Shown here piece by piece: positions 26,940 to 35,062 of a stretch of 36,374 bases of DNA. Under the pieces are notes generated by a model that was not told the origin of the DNA, ran no database searches, and saw nothing but the letters and a program-made list of their open reading frames with translations. Each line of letters begins with the position of its first letter. The first letter of the stretch is position 1. Position numbers and translations under genes: made by a program. The DNA is from Rhodothermia bacterium (GTDB taxonomy: Bacteria; Bacteroidota; Rhodothermia; Rhodothermales; UBA2364), in NCBI GenBank assembly GCA_017303715.1, contig JAFLBZ010000011.1, positions 1-36,374 of the forward strand, written 5' to 3'.

Positions 26940-29936
26940 TTAGAAGTCGAACGTCAGACGGAGCGTGCTATAACGTCCAACCACTGGAGCGCCATAGAAT
27001 TGGCGAACTTGGTTATCTGTCACGTTCTGAACCAATGCGTCTAAACGCAAACGCTTGCTAAACGCATAGCCTGCACCAAGATCCACCAAATAATAATCTT
27101 CTACGCCAATATCATCAATCTTGCTGGATTCATTGTTGTAAGGCTTTGGCAAACCACCCAAATATGGTCCTGAAGCAATGGCAAAGCCTTGATTATAGCG
27201 GAAAGAAAGATTGGCGGAGAAGCCGTTCTTCAATCGGTAATCGCCACCTAATTTCACCTTCATTTGGGGTGCATTCATTGCCAAATACAAGCCACTTCCG
27301 GGTTCATTTACTTCCGACTCATCGAAGAAGTTATCGGACGTATAAGACATATTAGCAAAAAGGCTCAATTGGTCGCTTGCAATAAACCGAAGTGACGTAT
27401 CCAAGCCCCAGTAGCTTACATCCCCGAAGTTACGATAGGAGAGCATGAGTTCCGGCATTTTACCCACACCCGGATTGTTTTCCTCCGGCTGTGCAATGGC
27501 CACAGGAATACGAGCAAGAGCATTATTTTGGTTGGCAAAGCCTACAATAAGCCCTGCGACTTGTGCGGACGGAATACCCAATTGTGTGAGAGCGCCTTTA
27601 AGTTGTGGATTCGCCTCGATGGCGGCGGCCAATTGTGTGGTTAGGTCTGTTGTAAAGTTTTGTGCCAGAAACAGCGGGGTTTGCATAAGTAATGGCCCTA
27701 CGAAGTCTTTTTTCTTGGAATAATAGGCATCAACCGCCAAGAGGAGTTTCCCGCCAAAGATTCCTTTATAGCCCAATTCGATGGTTTGGGTTTTCGTTTG
27801 TTTCAGGGGATCAACATCTACGACGCCATTCACTGGTAAGGCTTGCCCTGTTTGCACGTTTACCATCACCATGAGCGCATCCACACCACCATTGACCTTG
27901 GTAGCGGCTGGTGCGAGCAACTGTTTCAGGGTTGCCACGGTTGCTTCGTTCACCTTTTGAGCGCCCAATGCTTGGTTAATTAATGCCGCCAGATTGGCAT
28001 TTGGCGTAGCGTTCAGACCGGGGTAAATGAGGTTCCCATAGAGTTCGCCATAATTCAAGCGGCCTGCGGTATCAGCACCACGGCTCCAAGGCAAAAGACT
28101 GGAAGCCACTACGCCACCCGGATAAGCGGCATTCCGTTCAAAGGTAAAGCCTTCGTATGCCCCTCTACCCCGAACCACAGCCGTTCCGAACGCCCCAAAA
28201 CTGGTTTGTCCAGCGGGGATGTCCAAGAAGAGCGAGTTGTTTCCGGGAGAGGAAAAGGCTTGGTTGAAGGTTGCACGAACAGAAGAAGTATTATTGGGTT
28301 TGAAGACAACCGCCAAACGTGGAGAAACGGAAAAGGCTCCGATGATGTCGTTGTAGTCTCCGCGAGCTGCAAGCGTGAAGTCCAATTTCGGAGACAACGC
28401 ATATTGGGCTTGGGCGTATGCCCCTGTTTCCATGATCGCATCGTTTTCTTCGTTACGGCCATAGATGGTTCCATCGGTATCTGGGATGGTGTATTGCATG
28501 TCCGCACCATAGATAATGCGAAGTTTTTCCGATGGCCGGCTGTCGTTTTGAACTTGGGCGTTCCACTTTTGCGAATGGTCATAAACAGTCCCTTCTTGTC
28601 CCGTAATCACGTTTCCGTTGCCATCCAAGCGGCGACGGTTAATAATATAGGACTGGCCGTGGTTGTTGCGGTTAAGCGAGGCGGCAGCAAAGAAAGAACC
28701 AGATTGAAAGCGGACTTGCCCATAAGTATAACCAAAGTCAATTGCTTGCAGGTTCCCAATGCCAGACATATACGTACCGGAAGAAACCGAATGGCCACCA
28801 TTTACGATCAGTGCAGATTTGCCACCCAACTTATATTCAACCATTCCGTTTAGGTTGAGCTTGTAGGTATCGTAATCACGAGGGACGTCACGGAGCGCCT
28901 GAAGTGCGGTTTGCGTATAGCTTCCCGTGACATCGGTAACGGCAGATTGGTCTTCATTCAGGGCATAGGCTTTAAGACCTGTTCCATCCGGCAAAACGAC
29001 CACTTTATCGCCAGTCGTGTCTAATTGGATAAAGTCTTGCGGCGCCATTACATCCATCGTAAAGTCTTTTGCCTGTGAGTATTGTCCGGCAATTTTATAG
29101 CCCAATTTGTTGCTGGAACTAACACCGGCATGTCGCCAAGCGGCTGCCATTGTAGATTGCTGTCCACCTCCCAATGCAACAGTGGTTCCTTTGTGATCGA
29201 AGGGGTTTTTGGTGATAAAGTGAACCACACCCGCATCTACACCAGGGCCATAGAGCGCAGATCCCGGACCGCGCACAATTTCTACTCGCTCTAAATCTAT
29301 GTTAGAGATGGGCATCATGCTATGGGCATTGGCATTCAAAGAAGCGATTGCTCCTTGACGATAATCTATGAGGGTATAAGCCGCTCCCGAAAAAGCATTG
29401 TTAAAACCGCGTAGAACCACTTCGTAGCGATCCACACCCGTTTGTGCCATATCCACGCCTTCGACATTCCTCAAGACAGCCGCAACGCTTGGTGTTGCTT
29501 GGTTTTGCACTTCACGAGCATCCAACACCGAAACCGATGCAGGAGCATCAAGAATTTTCTCGGATTGGCGCGATGCAGAAACCACCACTTCATTCAGTGT
29601 ATTGCCAGCATCTGCCAACGAGAAATCTAAGGTTACAGTTTGGCCAGCGGTGAGCGTAACCGTTTGGCGAATGGTTTGGTAGCCCACATAGGTAACGCTC
29701 AGGTTGTAGCTACCAGCAGGTACACTAATACGGTATCTACCGTTTACATCGGTAGCCGCGCCCGATACCACATCGTTATTGGTGGCCTTCAGCAAAGATA
29801 CCGTAGCGCCAATAAGCGACGTACCGTCGCCCGCATCTTTTACGGCTCCTTGAAGGATGGCATTCTGTGCAAATCCTGTACTGACTGAGATAAGCAGTAC
29901 GAGAAGCACAAAAAGCGGTCTAAAGCATTTTGCCAT
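26940..29936 (-). CDS. TonB-dependent outer-membrane receptor with N-terminal carboxypeptidase-regulatory-like domain
   Basis: An energy-coupled outer-membrane importer; the ligand is not assignable. I start at the ATG at 29936 (MAKCFRPLFVLLVLLISVST) because GGAG lies 6 bp upstream; the frame would allow 29942. After the signal peptide, a CarboxypepD_reg-like domain (about 25-110, ILQGAVKDAGDGTSLIGATV) is followed by the plug (about 115-240, LNEVVVSASRQSEKILDAPA, RVEIVRGPGSALYGP). The roughly 750-residue barrel ends in YSTLRLTFDF with a terminal Phe. The total of 998 residues is normal for Bacteroidota. Two Ala/Leu-rich segments at about 640-690 and 764-804 are unusual for a barrel. There is no SusD gene beside it, so it does not look like a SusC/SusD polysaccharide importer. 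Confidence 0.93.
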   Translation of the reverse strand: MAKCFRPLFVLLVLLISVSTGFAQNAILQGAVKDAGDGTSLIGATVSLLKATNNDVVSGAATDVNGRYRISVPAGSYNLSVTYVGYQTIRQTVTLTAGQTVTLDFSLADAGNTLNEVVVSASRQSEKILDAPASVSVLDAREVQNQATPSVAAVLRNVEGVDMAQTGVDRYEVVLRGFNNAFSGAAYTLIDYRQGAIASLNANAHSMMPISNIDLERVEIVRGPGSALYGPGVDAGVVHFITKNPFDHKGTTVALGGGQQSTMAAAWRHAGVSSSNKLGYKIAGQYSQAKDFTMDVMAPQDFIQLDTTGDKVVVLPDGTGLKAYALNEDQSAVTDVTGSYTQTALQALRDVPRDYDTYKLNLNGMVEYKLGGKSALIVNGGHSVSSGTYMSGIGNLQAIDFGYTYGQVRFQSGSFFAAASLNRNNHGQSYIINRRRLDGNGNVITGQEGTVYDHSQKWNAQVQNDSRPSEKLRIIYGADMQYTIPDTDGTIYGRNEENDAIMETGAYAQAQYALSPKLDFTLAARGDYNDIIGAFSVSPRLAVVFKPNNTSSVRATFNQAFSSPGNNSLFLDIPAGQTSFGAFGTAVVRGRGAYEGFTFERNAAYPGGVVASSLLPWSRGADTAGRLNYGELYGNLIYPGLNATPNANLAALINQALGAQKVNEATVATLKQLLAPAATKVNGGVDALMVMVNVQTGQALPVNGVVDVDPLKQTKTQTIELGYKGIFGGKLLLAVDAYYSKKKDFVGPLLMQTPLFLAQNFTTDLTTQLAAAIEANPQLKGALTQLGIPSAQVAGLIVGFANQNNALARIPVAIAQPEENNPGVGKMPELMLSYRNFGDVSYWGLDTSLRFIASDQLSLFANMSYTSDNFFDESEVNEPGSGLYLAMNAPQMKVKLGGDYRLKNGFSANLSFRYNQGFAIASGPYLGGLPKPYNNESSKIDDIGVEDYYLVDLGAGYAFSKRLRLDALVQNVTDNQVRQFYGAPVVGRYSTLRLTFDF

Positions 29937-30010
29937 ATACATCTCCGTTTTGGGGTCTATATTGTGTTTGGGTTGGGTTCAGGCAGGTGGGTCTCCTGAA
30001 TGAGTGCGCG

Positions 30011-30025
30011 TGTAAAGCGCTTTCA
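30011..30025. promoter_or_regulatory. LacI-family-like palindromic operator upstream of the TonB receptor
   Basis: TGTAAAGCGCTTTCA contains the 10-bp perfect palindrome AAAGCGCTTT. It resembles the LacI/CcpA operator TGAAAGCGCTTTCA: one half-site fits fully and the outer bases of the other half deviate. It lies 75-90 bp upstream of the receptor start codon, a reasonable place for an operator. Confidence 0.4.
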
Positions 30026-30113
30026 TACGACTAAAAATAACAAGAACAATGTGTTAAAGCAATGTAGTCTTGTAAAAGAAAAAAACATTGCCCTTTACCA
30101 CCGACAAACGGCT

Positions 30114-30848
30114 TCAGTTACCCACTTGTGGTAAGAAAGATAGGTCAATATGGTAGTCTTCCGGACTCTTTGGGTCAATGAAAACCGTTAGGGAGTCTTC
30201 GTTCAGGTAATCAGTGGGGTTATACCAAATGTAATCGCTTTTGAATTGATACACTTTTTGGTCTCTGGGGTTTTGCCATTGTGCCCAAATTACATAGGGG
30301 CTTCGTCCGTTAACCCGCAAACTCGTATCGAAGGCCACTTGTTCGATTTTCGCCCTGACTTTCTGGCCACCAACTTGCAAGGACTGCGCCATTTTTTTCT
30401 TCCGCCACATAAAGATCAACCCGCCAAGGCCAAGTGCTGTGAAGATCGTGCCCAAAGTTCCAAAAATACCCGGAAACAACCAATTTGTCCAGTCTGAAAT
30501 GCGGGCATTGTTCGGATTGCTCGGTTGATACTTCACCGTAGCCTTTTCTCCGATGTGGTAGGATGGCGGCGAGGAGAATACATCACCTGTTACCTCGTAC
30601 ATTTGCCCATCCCGTGCCCGGAAGGCAACAATGGGGGCTGCGCTTCCTTTGGAACTTCGGGCCATGTCCACGACTTCACCTTCTGCACGAAGAGCTGTTG
30701 TCGAAAACTGGTAAAGATCGTAGCCAAACCAAAGGCCGACCAACATAAAAGGTAAACCGATAAGGGCAAAAATGCCCCAAGTCCAGCGGAGTGACATGTC
30801 TTGTATCGTTTGAAGTGCATGTGTTACGAGTAAAGGTAAGTGCTTCAA
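30114..30848 (-). CDS. DUF3592-like membrane protein
   Basis: Function unknown. The 244-residue product has two membrane spans, at about 22-45 (WGIFALIGLPFMLVGLWFGYD) and about 120-150 (WLFPGIFGTLGTIFTALGLGGLIFMW), separated by a soluble loop with RAEGEVVDMARSSKGS and YHIGEKATVKYQPSNPNNARI. The pattern of a span, an EGxVV beta segment, 'GEKVTVxYxPxNPxxA', and a second span is the hallmark of DUF3592 proteins. The C-terminal part repeats an RVNGRSPYVIWAQW segment. An internal Met at 30797 is an alternative start. The gene lies upstream of the receptor gene on the same strand with a gap of about 178 bp that contains the LacI-like site, so co-transcription is doubtful. Confidence 0.75.
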   Translation of the reverse strand: MKHLPLLVTHALQTIQDMSLRWTWGIFALIGLPFMLVGLWFGYDLYQFSTTALRAEGEVVDMARSSKGSAAPIVAFRARDGQMYEVTGDVFSSPPSYHIGEKATVKYQPSNPNNARISDWTNWLFPGIFGTLGTIFTALGLGGLIFMWRKKKMAQSLQVGGQKVRAKIEQVAFDTSLRVNGRSPYVIWAQWQNPRDQKVYQFKSDYIWYNPTDYLNEDSLTVFIDPKSPEDYHIDLSFLPQVGN

Positions 30849-30957
30849 ATGGATAAATCAAGGCAAGTGAGCATTTGGTAGCTGCTAAATTGGCTGGTAG
30901 CGAAAGATCGGTATGTGTTGTATATTCCCTTGCTTTTTACAAATTTGCCCAATCCAT

Positions 30958-32691
30958 ATGCGCATCGCTCTGGCTCAGATAAACCCTATTATTGGCGACC
31001 TCTCCGGAAACGCTCAAAAAATTACGGAGACCATTCAAAAGGCCGCAAAAAACCAAGCCGATTTGGTCATCTTCTCGGAATTGGTCTTGTGTGGCTATCC
31101 TCCAATGGATCTTTTGGATAACCCTTTGTTTGTTGATGCCTGTGCCGCCGCCTTACAACAAATTGCCCGTGATGCTCCCAAAAATATAGGGGTTATTTTG
31201 GGAACTCCAATTCGCAATCCAGAACCAACCGGAAAGCGGCTTTATAATGCAGCGGTCTTATTGGAGGACGGAAAAATTGTGGCACAAGCCCATAAAGTAT
31301 TGTTGCCCACCTACGATGTATTTGACGAATACCGTTATTTTGAGCCGGCTGACGTTTGTACGCCCATCACTTGGCGCGGCATCCGTTGGGGGTTACACAT
31401 TTGCGAAGACATGTGGAACAACGAGGCATGGGCGCAATTCCACCTTTACGACCGTAATCCCATTGACGAGTTGGCGGCTTTGGGCGTGGATGTATTTGTG
31501 AACATTAGTGGTTCACCCTATTCCCATCAACAATCGCAAACCCGCGATCGCCTTATTATAGAAAATTGCCGTGAACATCAGAAGCCTTTTCTCTATGTGA
31601 ACCAAGTGGGAGCCAATACCGAGATCATCTTTGATGGCGATTCGTGCGCCTTTGATGCGACGGGAAACATGGTCTTGGAGTTACCGCGCTTCGAGGAAGC
31701 CCTCGCCTACCTCGACATGGATTTACAGACCAAACACCTAACGCCCACTCATCCTAAAACAGCCCTTGGTGAAACACCAGACCGTATCCGCAATCTGCAC
31801 GATGCCTTGGTTTTGGGCATTCACGACTATTTCCACAAATCCGGCTTCTTCAGAAAAGCACTCATTGGGCTTTCGGGCGGGATAGACTCGGCGGTAACGT
31901 GTGCCTTGGCCGTCAATGCCCTTGGTCCGGATAAGGTGATAGGGGTAACCATGCCTTCTAAGTATTCTTCTTCGGGTTCTGTTTCCGACTCGGAGGCATT
32001 GGCACGTGCAACAGGCATCGAATTTCTCAATATCCCCATTGTTCCAGCAGTCTCGGCCTTTGATGACATGTTGTCCGAAGCCTTTAAAGGTCTTAAGCCT
32101 GATGTAGCGGAGGAAAATATTCAGGCAAGGGTACGTGGAACAACACTGATGGCTTTGTCCAATAAGTTCAATCATTTATTACTCACCACGGGCAATAAGT
32201 CCGAAATGGCCGTTGGGTATTGCACCCTTTATGGCGATATGAATGGCGGTTTAGCGGTGCTTTCCGATGTGTTTAAAATGGATGTATATGCACTGGCTAC
32301 ATACATTAACCAGAAAGCCGGACGGGAAGTAATCCCAACCTCCACCATCCAAAAAGCACCTTCTGCCGAGTTGCGTCCCGATCAAAAAGACCAAGACTCC
32401 CTCCCACCTTATCCCATCTTGGACGAAATCCTCCGGCGTTATGTAGAGGAATGGCAAGAACTCGAAACCATTGCGGAGGAGACCGGATACCCTTATGATA
32501 CCATCTCGGCAATGCTCCGAAAAGTAGATGCGAATGAGTTTAAGCGGAAACAAGCTGCTCCGGGATTGCGGGTTACACGTAAGGCATTTGGCACGGGGCG
32601 TCGTTTGCCCATCGTGATGCGTTGGGACCGACGATGGGCTTCGGAATTGACAGGCGCAGACAAAACCGACCCGCCAGAAGCATGGGAGTGA
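30958..32691 (+). CDS. nadE: Glutamine-dependent NAD+ synthetase
   Basis: It converts nicotinic acid adenine dinucleotide to NAD+ with ATP, taking ammonia from glutamine. I start at the ATG at 30958 (MRIALAQINPIIGDLSGN), the standard N-terminus; 15 residues further upstream are open but unlike the family. The N-terminal nitrilase-type amidase (about 1-265) has the catalytic triad segments FSELVLCGYPP (Glu), AHKVLLPTYDVFDEYRYF (Lys) and LHICEDMWNNE (Cys). The synthetase domain (about 280-577) has the PP-loop LSGGIDSAVTCALA, the ATP-binding TTGNKSEMAVGYCTLYGDMNGG, and SAELRPDQKDQDSLPPY. The 577-residue length is that of the two-domain bacterial form. It is monocistronic on the evidence here. 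Confidence 0.96.
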   Translation: MRIALAQINPIIGDLSGNAQKITETIQKAAKNQADLVIFSELVLCGYPPMDLLDNPLFVDACAAALQQIARDAPKNIGVILGTPIRNPEPTGKRLYNAAVLLEDGKIVAQAHKVLLPTYDVFDEYRYFEPADVCTPITWRGIRWGLHICEDMWNNEAWAQFHLYDRNPIDELAALGVDVFVNISGSPYSHQQSQTRDRLIIENCREHQKPFLYVNQVGANTEIIFDGDSCAFDATGNMVLELPRFEEALAYLDMDLQTKHLTPTHPKTALGETPDRIRNLHDALVLGIHDYFHKSGFFRKALIGLSGGIDSAVTCALAVNALGPDKVIGVTMPSKYSSSGSVSDSEALARATGIEFLNIPIVPAVSAFDDMLSEAFKGLKPDVAEENIQARVRGTTLMALSNKFNHLLLTTGNKSEMAVGYCTLYGDMNGGLAVLSDVFKMDVYALATYINQKAGREVIPTSTIQKAPSAELRPDQKDQDSLPPYPILDEILRRYVEEWQELETIAEETGYPYDTISAMLRKVDANEFKRKQAAPGLRVTRKAFGTGRRLPIVMRWDRRWASELTGADKTDPPEAWE

Positions 32692-32873
32692 GGAGTGGCC
32701 AAATAGGAGACAAAGCGATGCGGGTGTTTAATAAAAACAATCCCTCATCCGTGTATTTTATTGGGTCTCACTTTTGCATTTTGCTCATAAGTATGCTACC
32801 TTAAGAGAAGCGCCCTCTTGCGTTCAGTTTTTATTCACCCCACTTATTTTCTCGTCTTAAGGGAGGTCTAATT

Positions 32874-33492
32874 ATGAGTCTCGTTGATCGTGCAAAAAAA
32901 CATCTTGCTTAGCCCCAAAGCCGAATGGGAAGTTATTGATGGCGAATCTTCCAACATGTCGTCTTTGATCGTCAGTTATGCGCTACCTTTCATGGTACTG
33001 GGAGCCATTGCTGGTGCTATTGGTAGCTCGGTTTTTGGTGTTACCGTACCCTTTTTAGGAACAATTAAAACACCTTGGTTACAATCCATGATTACCGCTG
33101 CGGCCACTATCGTAGTTGCTGTGGTGATGCTATACATTTTGGCCTTTATCGTAAACTTTTTTGCGCCCAATTTTGGGGGCGAAAAGAACGACAACCAAGC
33201 GGCCAAATTGGTGGTATATGCCTCTACGGCGGGCTGGGTTGCCCAGATTTTTGGCATTATCCCTGCGGTTGGTGGTATTATGTCATTCGTAGGTGCAATC
33301 TATGGCATTTATTTGTACTATTTGGGCCTGCCCACCCTGATGAAAAACCCGCAGGATAAAACCATTATTTACATGATTGTGGTAGCTATTGCAGCCATTG
33401 TCGTGAACATGGTTCTCGGCGGGGTTATTGTTGGCGCCATTGTAAGCGCCTTTGGATTTGGCGCGGCGGCTGCCGGAGGTTTGGGCATGTAA
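32874..33492 (+). CDS. Yip1-family membrane protein, start out of frame with body at an A7 tract
   Basis: A multi-span protein of the Yip1/YIPF-type fold in the inner membrane; function unknown. The clear start is the ATG at 32874, with GGAGG at 32862-32866, 7 bp upstream. That frame reads MSLVDRAKKHLA and stops at 32912. The body, in the next frame, runs to 33492 and continues as NILLSPKAEWEVIDGE, which reads smoothly from MSLVDRAK if one A is removed from the seven A's at 32894-32900. The body has five hydrophobic segments, such as MVLGAIAGAIGSSVFGV and FGIIPAVGGIMSFVGAIYG, and about 200 residues. A TTG at 32884 is the only in-frame start in the body's frame, but it is 17 bp from the ribosome site. 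Either a sequencing or assembly error or a real slippage signal is possible. Confidence 0.8.
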
Positions 33493-33514
33493 TTCCCCCA
33501 AACCGATCAAAAAG

Positions 33515-33542
33515 AAAAAGGCTCCGTTTGGGGCCTTTTTTT
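33515..33542 (+). terminator. Intrinsic terminator of the Yip1-like gene
   Basis: An 11-bp stem AAAAAGGCTCC (33515-33525) with GGGGCCTTTTT (33530-33540), including one T-G pair, around the loop GTTT, with two further T's. It lies 23 bp after the stop codon. Confidence 0.9.
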
Positions 33543-33660
33543 ATGAGGCACTGAATGCAAAGAGGTGAATGCCGCTGGCGCTCAGAAAGACCTTCCTTTG
33601 GACAATGGTGACGAGTTCTTGGAGGCCCACTTGCAAGGGATTGGGATGCATCCTTCAGGA

Positions 33661-33775
33661 ATAGGTTTTTAAATAAGATGGGTATGTTTTTAAATTGTCC
33701 GCCGCTTAGTTCTTAGGGTATGGAAAGGAAGGCCAATAGCCCTTCTTCGGGGGAGGAAGGGCTATTAAAGCTATA
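33661..33775 (-). repeat. 115-bp hairpin-bearing repeat, copy 1 (downstream of the 92-residue gene)
   Basis: This segment aligns end to end with 34446-34562 at very roughly 75-80% identity, counted by eye. Shared blocks include AATAAGATG, CTTA-GGTATG, AAGGAAGGCCAA and GCCCTTCTTCG. Copy 1 holds a perfect 11-bp stem AATAGCCCTTC (33735-33745) and GAAGGGCTATT (33756-33766). It lies about 75 bp beyond the stop of the minus-strand gene at 33850, so it is in that gene's 3' region and may act as a terminator or RNA structure. Confidence 0.75.
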
Positions 33776-33849
33776 TAAACAAATTATTGTACCATGATGC
33801 AGAAGCCTTGTACGATGTCTTGCACACTAAGGCTGTGGCTGAAGGCTCC

Positions 33850-34128
33850 TTAAATCAAGGAGGCCAGCTTTAGGTTAACAACCATTAAAATGATAAATAA
33901 AAGAATATAAATCATTAAATCATACTTGTAATTACCAGTCATTGATCCTTTCCAAGCGTCTGGGATTTCTTTGGAAAGCAGCATGGAAAGGGGAATAAGC
34001 ACAATCCATGGAAATTGGGCAACATCCATCCCCGTTTTATGGCCGGCAATCATTGGCCAAATCATTGGCCAAACAAAGGTTAATAGCACTAACAGAAGGT
34101 GGAAGTAGGTTATTTTGAACTTTATCAT
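33850..34128 (-). CDS. Small integral membrane protein of unknown function
   Basis: A 92-residue protein with three hydrophobic segments, at about 8-28 (FHLLLVLLTFVWPMIWPMIA), 38-52 (QFPWIVLIPLSMLL) and 70-92 (YDLMIYILLFIILMVVNLKLA). I do not recognise a family. The gene is AT-rich relative to the rest of the window and is preceded by a 19-bp tandem duplication that ends 11 bp before its start codon. It is followed by the 115-bp repeat element. The second membrane-protein gene at 34646 has the same downstream element, which suggests a common origin of the two units even though the proteins are not obviously homologous. Confidence 0.65.
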   Translation of the reverse strand: MIKFKITYFHLLLVLLTFVWPMIWPMIAGHKTGMDVAQFPWIVLIPLSMLLSKEIPDAWKGSMTGNYKYDLMIYILLFIILMVVNLKLASLI

Positions 34129-34138
34129 GGTTTTTAAT

Positions 34139-34176
34139 TGTTTAAATTCATGTTATGTGTTTAAATTCATGTTATG
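34139..34176. repeat. Perfect 19-bp tandem duplication upstream of the 92-residue membrane protein gene
   Basis: The unit TGTTTAAATTCATGTTATG occurs twice back to back with no mismatch. It ends 11 bp upstream of the start codon at 34128 (minus strand), so it may duplicate part of a promoter or 5' untranslated region. It is AT-rich and contains an AAATTCATG motif. Confidence 0.9.
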
Positions 34177-34445
34177 ATAAACTATTTAGGTAATGATTGC
34201 TTGCAAACTGCACGAGATGCGTCACATAGCCTAAGTGATTCGATATAATGATATTCAGCTGCTGCCAAGCAAATTGGTGTTCCAATTACAGTTTCTATCG
34301 GTCCAAAACAAGCATTGTATTATTATCATATTTTTTATTGAATTGAATTTACAACTTTTTCAAAACCATGCCAATATCCTTGTACTTATTTTTTATCAAA
34401 ACGGTGTTTTTTAGCAGATTGATTTCAATGTTTTTTGGATTAAGG

Positions 34446-34562
34446 TTGGGTTTTTCAATAAGATGAGCGTGTTTTCAAGTTGTTTGCCACCTTTTTCTTA
34501 AGGTATGCCAAGGAAGGCCAAAAGCCCTTCTTCGTTGGTAAGGAAGGCTCTTCAAGCTTTGT
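34446..34562 (-). repeat. 115-bp hairpin-bearing repeat, copy 2 (downstream of the 138-residue gene)
   Basis: Colinear with 33661-33775. The conserved stem is less perfect here: AGCCCTTC (34523-34530) pairs with GAAGGCT (34543-34549) with one bulged C. It lies about 85-200 bp beyond the stop at 34646, so the two minus-strand genes each carry this element behind them, at similar distances. Confidence 0.7.
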
Positions 34563-34645
34563 GAATATCCCTAAATCATCCTTCTGTTTAGATGCTTACA
34601 GCGCCTGAACAGGGCAAATGGGGGCATTTGCCATAGCACTTCGCA

Positions 34646-35062
34646 TTAATTTACCGCTGCGTTGTGTTGCTTGTATGCGTAATAGAAAATTGCACAGATC
34701 GCAAGCGCAAGTGCCCATGCAAGTAAGGGGCGGGTCATATAGCCAATTTTCATATCCAATATAATAGAGCCACTCCATAAGAGTAACAAAGACAATAATG
34801 TTGTAATAATAGTACCAACAAGCAAGTAGTAGTCTTTTGCTTTAAGATATGGGATTGCGGATATGAAGGCCACCGAAGCAATCCAAGAAGCCCATACATA
34901 CGAAGCATGAAAAACATCTAATGGTTCAAAACTCCATCCGAGATCGGCCCATTTGGCAAAAAAACTCCAACCGGCAAATAGTCCTGCTATTCCTAAGCCA
35001 ACCATCGTTATTCGCCTAAATATGATTTCTAGCCCCTGACCTTTTATTAAGTTGTTAGACAT
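34646..35062 (-). CDS. Small four-span membrane protein of unknown function
   Basis: A 138-residue protein with hydrophobic segments at about 18-36 (ITMVGLGIAGLFAGWSFFA), 52-70 (SYVWASWIASVAFISAIPYL), 77-97 (YYLLVGTIITTLLSLLLLWS) and 108-128 (MTRPLLAWALALAICAIFYY). The start is the ATG at 35062 (MSNNLIKGQGLEIIFRR). I do not recognise a family. It is followed by a perfect 8-bp hairpin at 34613-34632 and then by copy 2 of the 115-bp repeat. Confidence 0.65.
   Translation of the reverse strand: MSNNLIKGQGLEIIFRRITMVGLGIAGLFAGWSFFAKWADLGWSFEPLDVFHASYVWASWIASVAFISAIPYLKAKDYYLLVGTIITTLLSLLLLWSGSIILDMKIGYMTRPLLAWALALAICAIFYYAYKQHNAAVN

Larger units (their letters stand above)
33493..33849. other. 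Gene-free region with terminator and repeat-hairpin element
   Basis: About 357 bp between the Yip1-like gene and the first small membrane protein gene on the minus strand. It contains the terminator of the Yip1-like gene at 33515-33542 and copy 1 of a 115-bp element (33661-33775) that recurs at 34446-34562. I see no coding region. Confidence 0.55.
34129..34645. other. AT-rich non-coding region with tandem repeat and hairpin elements
   Basis: About 517 bp lie between two minus-strand membrane-protein genes. It holds the 19-bp tandem duplication (34139-34176), copy 2 of the 115-bp element (34446-34562), and a perfect hairpin GGCAAATG-GGGG-CATTTGCC (34613-34632) just behind the 138-residue gene. 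I see no gene. An 11-mer AAACTGCACGA at 34205-34215 recurs at 35227-35237 upstream of the other gene. Confidence 0.5.

Noticed and set aside
28206-28853. A 215-codon plus-strand frame opposite the TonB receptor gene
   Set aside because: Antisense shadow of the receptor coding sequence; no recognisable domains.
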